Positions 1 through 4,755 of a DNA stretch of 6,121 bases are shown piece by piece. The translations under genes and the position numbers were made by a program. The notes beneath the pieces are model-generated. The model saw only the letters and a list, made by a program, of their open reading frames with translations, did no database searches and was not told the origin of the DNA. How positions within the stretch are numbered: the stretch's first letter is position 1; every line of letters begins with the position of its first letter. The DNA comes from an uncultured Oscillospiraceae bacterium (GTDB lineage: Bacteria > Bacillota > Clostridia > Oscillospirales > Ruminococcaceae). Location of the stretch: the NCBI GenBank assembly GCA_900556525.1, contig USOZ01000116.1:1-6121 (forward strand), written 5' to 3'.

Positions 1-1
1 G

Positions 2-49
2 GAAAGCCTTAAAACCGTTCCGCAGAGCTACCGCGAGGGCGCTTTCGGG
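2..49 (+). pseudogene. pstA: Internal pstA fragment in inverted orientation
   Basis: Read on the plus strand from base 2, this encodes ESLKTVPQSYREGAFG. It matches the conserved cytoplasmic EAA-loop region of PstA (family pattern: aLravPqSYReGalALGATk), which lies roughly two-thirds of the way through a complete PstA. The corresponding loop of the adjacent PstC reads AVPREYEEASLALGAT, so this is PstA and not a second copy of PstC. The match ends around base 46-49 where the inverted pstA 5' end begins; an in-frame stop follows at 95-97. It is a partial piece that enters from the window edge. Confidence 0.7.
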
Positions 50-132
50 GTTATTCCCGCAGAAATCGCCATAAGCGTCTTCATTCCGATAATATAAAGC
101 CGCCTTTTTTTTGAAATTCCTTTTTCGTTCAT
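28..132 (-). pseudogene. pstA: pstA 5' fragment (phosphate ABC transporter permease), broken after about 28 codons
   Basis: PstA is the second membrane permease of the PstSCAB phosphate importer. The ATG (132-130) lies one base after the pstC stop, with a GGGGAG ribosome binding site inside the pstC 3' end, the usual pstC-pstA arrangement. The reading frame gives 34 residues. It starts MNEKGISKKRRLYIIGMK, a basic N-terminus followed by the start of a membrane helix, as expected for PstA. After about residue 28 the sequence stops resembling the family, and the frame ends at TAG (30-28), where a full PstA would run to nearly 300 residues. The break coincides with a switch to plus-strand pstA coding sequence at positions 2-46. 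The start is well supported; whether the gene is truly broken or only chimeric in this sequence cannot be told from the window. Confidence 0.75.
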
Positions 133-133
133 T

Positions 134-1000
134 TTATTTCTCCCCCTTGCGCTTCATGAAGAAGTTCAGCACGGCGTTTATCAGCATGATGAACAGGAAC
201 AGCACCAGCGCGATCGAGAACAGCGCCTGACGCTGAAGTCCCGACGAATATGACATTTCGCTGGCGACCGCCGTTGTCAGGAAGCGCACGCTCTCGAAAA
301 GCGAGGGCATATTCGGCGCGTTTCCCGAAACCATCATTACCGCCATTGCTTCGCCGATAGCGCGTCCCGTTCCGAGAACGACCGCCGCGGCGATACCGTC
401 GCGCGCCGCCTTTACCGATACGCGGAAATATGTTTCAACGGGCGTTGCGCCGAGCGCAAGAGAAGCCTCCTCATATTCGCGCGGAACAGCGTCGAGCGCG
501 TTGAGCGATACCTTTATTATGGACGGGAGAACCATTACGCTCAGCACGATTATCGCCGCAAGCAGACTCGCGCCGTCGGGAACTCCGAAAATTTTCCTTA
601 TCGCGGGGACGAGTACCAACATTCCGACAAGACCGTATACGACGGAGGGAATGCCCGCGAGCAGGCTCACCGCCTCTTCCGCGACCGTGCGGAGTTTTTT
701 CGGGGCGAGCTTCGAGAGAAATACCGCCGTGAAGAAGCCTATCGGCGTTCCGATAACGATCGCTCCCGCCGTACCGTAAACGCTCGTAAGCAGAAAGCCG
801 AGTATTCCGTAGGACGGCTCTGCCGCAGTCGATTTCCACTCGGGATTAAACAGAAAATCAACTATACCTATTTTACTTATCGCAGGTATTCCCGAAATCA
901 CGAGGTAAACCGTTATTACAAGCACCGCCGCGACCGTTACAAGCCCGAGTATCAGGAATATGCCGTGTATTGCCGTTTCAACGGCTTTTCGTCTGTTCAC
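134..1000 (-). CDS. pstC: Phosphate ABC transporter permease PstC
   Basis: PstC forms, with PstA, the membrane channel of the high-affinity phosphate importer; PstS delivers phosphate and PstB supplies ATP hydrolysis. The 288-residue product is somewhat shorter than the well-known enterobacterial PstC but complete. It has an N-terminal membrane helix (about residues 10-37), a periplasmic-side segment and further hydrophobic helices. The cytoplasmic EAA loop (about 169-196, with EEASLALGAT) contacts the ATPase. The conserved GRAIGEAMAVMMVSGN block lies at 212-227. The start is GTG (1000-998), chosen because AAAGGAAA (1009-1015) sits upstream at a workable distance and the N-terminus matches the family. 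It is the second gene of the operon, 86 bp after pstS and 1 bp before pstA, so it should share the PHO-box promoter. Confidence 0.96.
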   Translation of the reverse strand: MNRRKAVETAIHGIFLILGLVTVAAVLVITVYLVISGIPAISKIGIVDFLFNPEWKSTAAEPSYGILGFLLTSVYGTAGAIVIGTPIGFFTAVFLSKLAPKKLRTVAEEAVSLLAGIPSVVYGLVGMLVLVPAIRKIFGVPDGASLLAAIIVLSVMVLPSIIKVSLNALDAVPREYEEASLALGATPVETYFRVSVKAARDGIAAAVVLGTGRAIGEAMAVMMVSGNAPNMPSLFESVRFLTTAVASEMSYSSGLQRQALFSIALVLFLFIMLINAVLNFFMKRKGEK

Positions 1001-1019
1001 TGTCTGATTTCCTTTCTAT

Positions 1020-1058
1020 GCCGATACCGCGCTCGGATTGCCCTGCGCGGTTTTCGGC
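1020..1058 (-). promoter_or_regulatory. Intercistronic stem-loop between pstS and pstC
   Basis: An imperfect hairpin fills the pstS-pstC gap. The inner stem is CCGCGC (1027-1032) with GCGCGG (1045-1050) around a 12-base loop, and the outer stem is GCCGA (1020-1024) with TCGGC (1054-1058). No U-tract follows in the direction of transcription, so it does not look like a full terminator. In binding-protein-dependent transporter operons such hairpins commonly protect the 3' end of the upstream message or attenuate reading into the permeases, which would give more PstS than PstC/PstA. The structure is seen; that role here is inferred. Confidence 0.6.
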
Positions 1059-1086
1059 GGAGATTTACTTTTAGTTGGTGTTGATT

Positions 1087-1896
1087 TTATACTACCGGAA
1101 CAGCTCCCGCTGCTCTGATAATGTCCGCTGCGTCTGCGGAAAGTGCATAGTCGAAGAATTTCTTTGCCGCTGCGGAAAGTTCCTTGCCGGTCACGGTAAC
1201 GAGTACGAACGGACGCTGAACGGTGTAGCTGCCGTCCTTTACGGTTTCCTCGGAGGGTGCGACTCCGCCGACGGTAAGCGCCTTTACGGTGTCCTTTATA
1301 GCCGCGAGAGAAGCATAGCCGATAGCGTCGGGGTTGCTTGCTACTGTTGTGATAACGTCGCCTGTGGAGGTAAGTTCCTGACGGTATGCGCACGCGTCCT
1401 TCGTGCCGGTAACGGATTCAAAGCCGTCGCGCGTTCCGCTTCCCGCTTCACGTCCGATAAGGACAATTTCGCCGCCGTTTCCGCCTGCTTCGCTCCAGTT
1501 CTTGATCTCGCCCGTGAAGATCTTCGCGATAGTTTCTGTGTCGAGGTCGTCAAGAGTGTTCGCGGGGTTTACGATGATAGCGATACCGTCGTATGCAAGG
1601 ACTGTTCCCGTAAGAGTTGCCTTTTCCTCATCTTTAAGACCGCGGGAGGAAAGACCGATGTCGCAGCGTCCTTCGCTTACTGCGGTAATTCCCGAACCCG
1701 AACCCGTGGGGTTATAGGTGAACTGTATGTCGCTGTTCTTTTCGGTAAATGCTTCGCCGAGCGCGCCGATAACCTTTTCCATAGATGTCGAGCCGTCTGT
1801 CGCAACTGTTCCCGCCTCAGTTTTTCCGCAGCCTGCCGCTGTGATGATGAGTGCGGCTGATAGTACGCCTGCCGCAATAGCTTTGAGTTTTTTCAT
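1087..1896 (-). CDS. pstS: Phosphate-binding lipoprotein PstS
   Basis: PstS is the extracytoplasmic phosphate receptor of the Pst importer, anchored to the outer face of the membrane in Gram-positive bacteria. The 269-residue product has a lipoprotein signal: two Lys, a hydrophobic stretch, then TAAGC with the lipidated Cys at residue 23. The phosphate-contacting blocks are present: GSTSM (35-39), TGSGSG (64-69), AYDG (101-104) and GREAGSGTRDG (148-158). The ATG (1896-1894) is preceded by AAAAGGAG at good spacing. The gene is first in the operon, behind a PHO box and a -10 box, so it should be induced by phosphate starvation through PhoP/PhoR. The C-terminus (AGAVPVV) is a common PstS ending. 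All key motifs are intact. Confidence 0.97.
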   Translation of the reverse strand: MKKLKAIAAGVLSAALIITAAGCGKTEAGTVATDGSTSMEKVIGALGEAFTEKNSDIQFTYNPTGSGSGITAVSEGRCDIGLSSRGLKDEEKATLTGTVLAYDGIAIIVNPANTLDDLDTETIAKIFTGEIKNWSEAGGNGGEIVLIGREAGSGTRDGFESVTGTKDACAYRQELTSTGDVITTVASNPDAIGYASLAAIKDTVKALTVGGVAPSEETVKDGSYTVQRPFVLVTVTGKELSAAAKKFFDYALSADAADIIRAAGAVPVV

Positions 1897-1982
1897 GATT
1901 TTTCTCCTTTTGTTCAGCGCCTTCGCGCATTTATTTGCATAAGTCGGATCTATTTCGGCGTTTCTTCTCTCGCCATGACTAT

Positions 1983-1988
1983 ATTGTA
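1983..1988 (-). promoter_or_regulatory. -10 box of the pst operon promoter
   Basis: TACAAT lies on the minus strand at 1988-1983. No good -35 hexamer stands 17 bp upstream. Instead the nearest TTTACAC repeat of the PHO box ends 8 bp before the -10 box. This matches activator-dependent PhoP promoters, where the PHO box replaces the -35 element. The transcript would start near 1976 and carry a leader of about 80 nt before pstS. Confidence 0.6.
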
Positions 1989-1996
1989 TTTCGCGG

Positions 1997-2037
1997 GTGT
2001 AAATTCGGAAAGCTCCGGCGTGTAAAATCCGTGTAAA
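1997..2037 (-). promoter_or_regulatory. PHO box (PhoP-binding direct repeats) upstream of pstS
   Basis: Read on the minus strand there are three exact TTTACAC repeats, at 2037-2031, 2026-2020 and 2003-1997. The first two starts are 11 bp apart and the third is 23 bp further on, so one helical-turn slot between them holds a degenerate copy (GAGCTTT, about 2015-2009). PhoP of Bacillus binds TTAACA-like repeats at about 11-bp spacing, so this is the expected operator of a pst operon. The array points at the -10 box at 1983-1988, as for an activator site. No phoP or phoR gene is in the window. Confidence 0.85.
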
Positions 2038-2074
2038 AAAATCCCCGCTATACCTGATTTTAGGCTTAGCGGGG
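2035..2074 (-). terminator. Intrinsic terminator of the thiT transcription unit
   Basis: CCCCGCTA (2043-2050) and TAGCGGGG (2067-2074) form a perfect 8-bp stem, extended inside the loop by CCT/AGG. On the minus strand the stem is followed by A and seven T (2042-2035), a proper U-tract. The plus-strand side has no U-run, so this terminates minus-strand transcripts arriving from thiT. The U-tract runs into the first TTTACAC repeat of the PHO box. Confidence 0.88.
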
Positions 2075-2100
2075 CAAAATTATTCAGTTGTGACCTATCT

Positions 2101-2131
2101 ATGGAAGAACTAATTAAATCGATTCTTCCAT
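2101..2131. repeat. 31-bp palindrome after thiT, probable degenerate copy of the MITE-like repeat
   Basis: ATGGAAGAA (2101-2109) and TTCTTCCAT (2123-2131) form a perfect 9-bp inverted repeat with a 13-base loop. The loop and left arm (2103-2121) agree at 16 of 19 positions with the inner part of the terminal inverted repeat of the element at 4038-4116, including ATTAAATCG. The palindrome overlaps the thiT stop codon. No U-tract follows on either side, so it is not a terminator by itself. Descent from the same repeat family with the middle lost is inference. Confidence 0.45.
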
Positions 2132-2724
2132 CAAACGGACTTTGTAATGTCCTCGGAAATTATCTTGCGAAGTGCGGGAACGGAAAGCAGAGCTACCGCG
2201 CCTATTGTGGTGAATACAAGTTCGGGGAGCATATACGCGCCGTTATAGAGCAGGCTGTACAAATACGGGTCGTTTATAACAAGTCCGTTCCAAAGCTCGC
2301 CGTAAGAGCCCCAGATAAGTACGCCGCTTAGATAATGGCACACGAAGCGAAGAACTACCGCGATAACGCTTCCGCCGATCCAGCCTGGAATCCCCTTTTT
2401 TCTGAACATTCCCGCCAGTCCCAACACGGTAAAAGCAGCAATGTAATCGAGGAAAATGCAGGCAACAAGCGCTACGGGAGTAAGTCCCCAGCCGAAAAGC
2501 CCGTCGAGAACGCCCTGTCCGAACTGGATAAGCGCAAAAACGAACGCCGTTTCAAGCCCTTTCACAATGCCGTGTCTGATACTGAAAATTACGATAGGGA
2601 GCATGGACAAAAGCGTTATCGAGCCGCCCCACGGGAATTTCATTATCCGCACATAGCTGAGTACGGTTGCGAGGGCGACCATTATCGCCGCCTCCGCGAG
2701 TGTTTTAAGTCTGCTGTTTTTCAT
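2131..2724 (-). CDS. thiT: ThiT, thiamine-specific S component of an ECF transporter
   Basis: ThiT binds thiamine in the membrane and pairs with the shared EcfA-EcfA'-EcfT energizing module, which is normally encoded elsewhere and is absent here. The 197-residue protein has about six hydrophobic segments, the usual length and fold for the family. Recognisable blocks are FPWGGSITLLSMLPI (30-44), LDY (92-94), CHYLSGVLIWGS (129-140) and YSLLYNGAYMLPE (156-168). From memory of the Lactococcus structure, Trp32, Asp93-Tyr94, His130, Trp138, Tyr156 and Asn161 occupy positions equivalent to thiamine-contacting residues. The ATG is preceded by AAAGGAGA (2731-2738). A TPP riboswitch and terminator precede it, supporting the thiamine assignment independently. 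It appears monocistronic, ending in the hairpin terminator before the PHO box. Confidence 0.95.
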   Translation of the reverse strand: MKNSRLKTLAEAAIMVALATVLSYVRIMKFPWGGSITLLSMLPIVIFSIRHGIVKGLETAFVFALIQFGQGVLDGLFGWGLTPVALVACIFLDYIAAFTVLGLAGMFRKKGIPGWIGGSVIAVVLRFVCHYLSGVLIWGSYGELWNGLVINDPYLYSLLYNGAYMLPELVFTTIGAVALLSVPALRKIISEDITKSV

Positions 2725-2742
2725 GATTTTTCTCCTTTCTTC

Positions 2743-2756
2743 GGGCGGTTTCGCCC
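2743..2756 (-). promoter_or_regulatory. Small hairpin in the thiT leader just upstream of the ribosome binding site
   Basis: GGGCG (2743-2747) and CGCCC (2752-2756) form a 5-bp stem with a four-base loop. It ends four bases before the AAAGGAGA site of thiT (2731-2738). It directly follows the 3' arm of the 12-bp inverted repeat (2757-2768). It may shape access to the ribosome binding site; that role is inferred. Confidence 0.4.
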
Positions 2757-2768
2757 AAACTTAACAGG

Positions 2769-2805
2769 AAAAAACAAAAGCGCCGCCGGCAGAGCCGATG
2801 ACGCT
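2769..2805 (-). terminator. Riboswitch-controlled intrinsic terminator in the thiT leader
   Basis: On the minus strand the arms at 2805-2794 and 2790-2779 pair over 12 positions (one A-C mismatch and G-U pairs allowed) around a TCT loop. TTTGTTTTTT (2778-2769) follows. It lies between the TPP aptamer and the thiT ribosome binding site, so it is the expected expression platform: TPP binding should favour termination. The anti-terminator pairing is not obvious by eye. Confidence 0.85.
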
Positions 2806-2827
2806 GAAATCCCTTTAATAAAAAGGT

Positions 2828-2915
2828 CATGTTTCCCTACGTCGGCATTATCCGAATCAGGTTATGGGTCGGAACATAAAGTTGTTCCCTCTCAGCCTCT
2901 TCAAAGCTCCCCTGT
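2828..2915 (-). ncRNA. TPP riboswitch (THI element)
   Basis: Read on the minus strand the conserved THI-box blocks occur in order: AGGGGAGC (2913-2906), GGCTGAGAGG (2897-2888), ACCTGATT (2862-2855), CGGATAATGCCG (2854-2843) and CGTAGGGAAAC (2841-2831). The variable P3 hairpin is formed by GGAACA and TGTTCC between CTGAGA and the GACCC strand. CTGAGA and GGATAATGCC are the thiamine pyrophosphate pyrimidine- and pyrophosphate-sensing parts of this family. It precedes a terminator and thiT, so rising TPP should lower thiamine uptake. The exact ends are approximate; the outer P1 helix is not clear from local sequence. Confidence 0.97.
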
Positions 2916-2930
2916 TAAGTTTTCATTCGT

Positions 2931-2959
2931 AGTATAGCACATTCGTGCGCAGTTGTCAA
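2931..2959 (-). promoter_or_regulatory. Sigma-A promoter of the thiT leader
   Basis: On the minus strand TTGACA (2959-2954) and TATACT (2936-2931) are separated by exactly 17 bp, close to the housekeeping consensus. Transcription should start near 2924, a few bases before the TPP aptamer. The strong promoter fits a unit whose output is set by the riboswitch. It is divergent from the promoter at 2991-3019. Confidence 0.88.
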
Positions 2960-2990
2960 GCGGTATTTTTAAGGAAATTGATAATTTATA

Positions 2991-3019
2991 TTGACAAATC
3001 TAAATTGTTGTGATATTAT
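2991..3019 (+). promoter_or_regulatory. Sigma-A promoter of the lipoprotein gene
   Basis: TTGACA (2991-2996) and TATTAT (3014-3019) are 17 bp apart on the plus strand in AT-rich DNA. The start point should fall near 3026, immediately before AAAGGAGGAG (3026-3035), so the leader would be only about 16 nt and begin with the ribosome binding site. The divergent intergenic stretch 2725-3041 is thus filled by two promoters, the riboswitch and its terminator. Confidence 0.8.
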
Positions 3020-3041
3020 ATAATTAAAGGAGGAGATCGCT

Positions 3042-3992
3042 ATGAAAAAAATGCTTGGAATAATTGCTATAATTTCTGTTTTAACTTCTTTTGCCGCGTG
3101 TTCAAATAAGCGGGAAGCGCCGCAGACTTCGGTTGAAACGACCGCTCCTGCGCTCGAATACGCCGATAATTCCTACGACGAGGATTCATTCGCATACTAT
3201 GACCTTGTGGATATGGATTTCAACGAAGCGATAAACGGCTGCTTCTCCGTTGTTTCCGCACGCTGCGACGGACTTGTTTCGGACAGCGAAGAACTGCGCG
3301 AATATGAATTTACTCTCGAAAATGTGATATGCGGCGAAAAAATGCCCGAAACTTTCCGCGTTACAATGCCGAAAGGCACTTTTGAATGCACCGACGGCAG
3401 CCGTTTCACCTCCGCTGACATGATATATAAAACAAACAGCAGCTATTTTCTGCCGCTCAAAAAAGATAGCTCGGTTTTCTATGATTATGACCTGTATTAT
3501 CCCGTCGCGCAGGTTTTCGCCGAACTTGATGAAAACGGCGGCTTTATCGACCCCAAAATTCAGGGGCGCGCGCTTACCGAAGCGAAAAGTTTGACCGATT
3601 TTGACAGTTTCGTTAAAACCCGCGCTGTCGCCTGCGCCCAGCCCGAAGACGAGATCGGAACGCCTTTCACACGTTCGGAGAACTTATCCGAAATAATAAG
3701 CGCGACCGAATATATCCTCGAGGTTGAGATCGACTCGATAAACTATAACTTTGCGGACGACCGCACTACTTACAAATGCAATATTATCGACCGTCTCAAA
3801 GCCAACAACGATAAGGACAAATGGCTTCTGGCGGTGCTTCCCAAGGACTGCGCCGAGGTCGGCGAAAAATATCTGCTTCTTCTGAACCGCTGCGGCGAGG
3901 ATTCGTACCTTTTCGTGATTTCTTCGCGCAATTACAGCGTATATCCCGCAGGCAGTGAACAGGCAAAAGAGATTGCAGACGCGCTCCGCTAA
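3042..3992 (+). CDS. Predicted lipoprotein of unknown function with two related halves
   Basis: I do not recognise a named family. The 316-residue product starts with a lipoprotein signal (MKKMLGIIAIISVLTSFAAC, lipid-bearing Cys at residue 20), followed by an acidic, Thr/Glu-rich linker to about residue 55. The rest appears to be two similar domains, about 60-157 and 215-302. Both run from an Ala-rich strand (AINGCFSVVSA; IISATEYILEV), through a charged strand ending in a Leu/Ile block, to a Pro-containing strand (VTMPKG; AVLPKD). They then pass a YFLPL or YLLLL strand and end in YYPVAQ or YSVYP. The start ATG has a very strong AAAGGAGGAG site. It is probably transcribed alone; no U-tailed terminator follows, only the MITE-like palindrome downstream. 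It is likely a cell-surface protein. Confidence 0.85.
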   Translation: MKKMLGIIAIISVLTSFAACSNKREAPQTSVETTAPALEYADNSYDEDSFAYYDLVDMDFNEAINGCFSVVSARCDGLVSDSEELREYEFTLENVICGEKMPETFRVTMPKGTFECTDGSRFTSADMIYKTNSSYFLPLKKDSSVFYDYDLYYPVAQVFAELDENGGFIDPKIQGRALTEAKSLTDFDSFVKTRAVACAQPEDEIGTPFTRSENLSEIISATEYILEVEIDSINYNFADDRTTYKCNIIDRLKANNDKDKWLLAVLPKDCAEVGEKYLLLLNRCGEDSYLFVISSRNYSVYPAGSEQAKEIADALR

Positions 3993-3998
3993 ACGCTG

Positions 3999-4035
3999 AA
4001 CTTCCATCACCAAGCCTTGCAACTTGTGTTGACAA
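3999..4035 (+). repeat. 37-bp direct repeat, copy 1 (ends in TTGACA)
   Basis: This matches 4756-4792 at 34 of 37 positions; the differences are TT/CC in the middle and one G/A near the end. It ends in TTGACAA, a -35-like hexamer (4029-4034) lying in the small inverted repeat CTTGT-GTTG-ACAAG (4023-4036). The two copies are 757 bp apart and bracket the gene at 4200-4694. It is probably a duplicated promoter upstream region, or the scar of a cassette duplication. Confidence 0.85.
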
Positions 4036-4132
4036 GCTTAAGGAAGCTCTGAATAAATCGCGGCACACATCTTGCTTGCGTAATCTGTATACCCGATTTA
4101 ATCAGCGCTTCCTTAAACGCCTGTGATATATT
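4029..4132 (+). promoter_or_regulatory. Promoter split by the MITE-like insertion (ancestral promoter of the 4200 gene)
   Basis: TTGACA (4029-4034) and TATATT (4127-4132) are far too distant to work together now. Removing the element together with one TTAA copy (4042-4116) leaves AGC-TTAA-ACGCCTGTGA, exactly 17 bp, between them. That is the ideal sigma-A spacing and argues that the element jumped into the spacer. The ancestral transcript would start near 4139 and lead into the gene at 4200. The present promoter of that gene is unclear. Confidence 0.6.
4038..4116. mobile_element. 79-bp MITE-like element with 23-bp terminal inverted repeats
   Basis: The ends at 4038-4060 and 4094-4116 are inverted repeats identical at 21 of 23 positions, starting TTAAGGAAGC and containing TAAATCG. 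The 33-bp centre has no coding capacity. TTAA stands at both ends and may be a duplicated target. It is far too small to encode a transposase, so it would need one supplied elsewhere. Related sequence occurs at 6096-6121 and, more weakly, at 2101-2131. As RNA it folds into a long hairpin that could end or stabilise the message of the upstream lipoprotein gene. No parent insertion sequence is visible in this window. Confidence 0.75.
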
Positions 4133-4199
4133 AAATATATGATAACAAATAATTACACATTAACGCAATTCTGATACACATAAGACGAGGTGAACCAAA

Positions 4200-4694
4200 A
4201 TGCCTAAGCCATTAAAAACCGCTCTTAAAATTATAATACCGTTAGCCGCGCTGGCTGCTATATGCTTTGTGGCTTTTCTAATTTTTATCAATACATATCA
4301 TTTTGAATACAATGATATTTCAGGAATAGTGAGCTTTAGTAACGACGAGGAATACGAGCAAGCCCAACAGCTTATTTCCAACGGTTACTGCATTTCTTAT
4401 CCGCAGTTCCATAACAGCACCCGCTTTTCTTTGCAGACACTCAACGAAAGAGAAGTCTATGGCGCAATAAACGGAAAGCTGTGTACATTTGCCACAAATG
4501 TCGCTGTCGAGTACAAAAATTACGCAAAGCTCGACTATACCGTAGACATTAAAAGCAATGATACGCTTACCGTTACTTTCAGCGGAACGGGATACTTTTA
4601 TGACGGAAGCGACCCTGTTCCGATAAGTAAAGCCTTCATTTTTGACATAAAAAATATAAGCAAGGATAAACTTCCGAGACTTATCGAAGATTGA
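4200..4694 (+). CDS. Small membrane-anchored extracytoplasmic protein of unknown function
   Basis: No family is recognised. The 164-residue product starts with a few basic residues (Lys3, Lys6, Lys10) and one long hydrophobic segment (about 9-30), a signal anchor or uncleaved signal. There is no lipobox Cys in a proper setting. The remaining 130 or so residues are polar, with several Tyr/Phe and beta-strand-like stretches (DYTVDIKSNDTLTVTFSGTG, about 116-135), suggesting one small beta-rich domain outside the membrane. The ATG is preceded by GAGGTGA (4187-4193). The gene and flanks are more AT-rich than the pst and SpoIID-like genes, and it sits between two 37-bp direct repeats, hinting at a mobile or duplicated cassette. 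The MITE-like element has probably separated its -35 from its -10. Confidence 0.8.
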   Translation: MPKPLKTALKIIIPLAALAAICFVAFLIFINTYHFEYNDISGIVSFSNDEEYEQAQQLISNGYCISYPQFHNSTRFSLQTLNEREVYGAINGKLCTFATNVAVEYKNYAKLDYTVDIKSNDTLTVTFSGTGYFYDGSDPVPISKAFIFDIKNISKDKLPRLIED

Positions 4695-4728
4695 AAGTGA
4701 CACAAACACTTTAGGGCTGCATTGCAGC
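4694..4728 (+). other. Two short hairpins after the small membrane protein gene
   Basis: AAAGTG (4694-4699) and CACTTT (4707-4712) form one hairpin touching the stop codon. GCTGC (4716-4720) and GCAGC (4724-4728) form a second with a three-base loop. Neither has a U-tract, so they are weak candidates for 3'-end structures and not clear terminators. Nothing else is evident up to the 37-bp repeat at 4756. Confidence 0.35.
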
Positions 4729-4755
4729 GCAAGCCAATACCGCCCATTTATTATA

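Larger units (their letters stand above)
2757..2922. repeat. Perfect 12-bp inverted repeat bracketing the TPP riboswitch and terminator
   Basis: AAACTTAACAGG (2757-2768) and CCTGTTAAGTTT (2911-2922) are exact reverse complements, with 142 bp between them. The right arm falls at the very 5' end of the predicted transcript and shares its last bases with the start of the aptamer. The left arm begins immediately after the terminator U-tract. A chance 12-bp inverted repeat within such a short stretch is unlikely. It could form a long-range RNA helix in read-through transcripts or mark an invertible DNA segment. Confidence 0.8.

Noticed and set aside
1075..1860. Long plus-strand open frame of 261 codons opposite pstS
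   Set aside because: It is antisense to a fully motif-supported pstS, has no ribosome binding site, and its Cys/Arg-rich product resembles nothing; it mirrors the GC-rich codons of pstS.
1949..1976. Possible eight-codon leader peptide (MAREETPK) before pstS
   Set aside because: Its ATG coincides with the predicted transcription start, so there is no room for a ribosome binding site.
2335..2937. Plus-strand open frame opposite thiT and its leader
   Set aside because: It runs across the antisense of thiT and the riboswitch and gives a low-complexity polar protein with no initiation signal.
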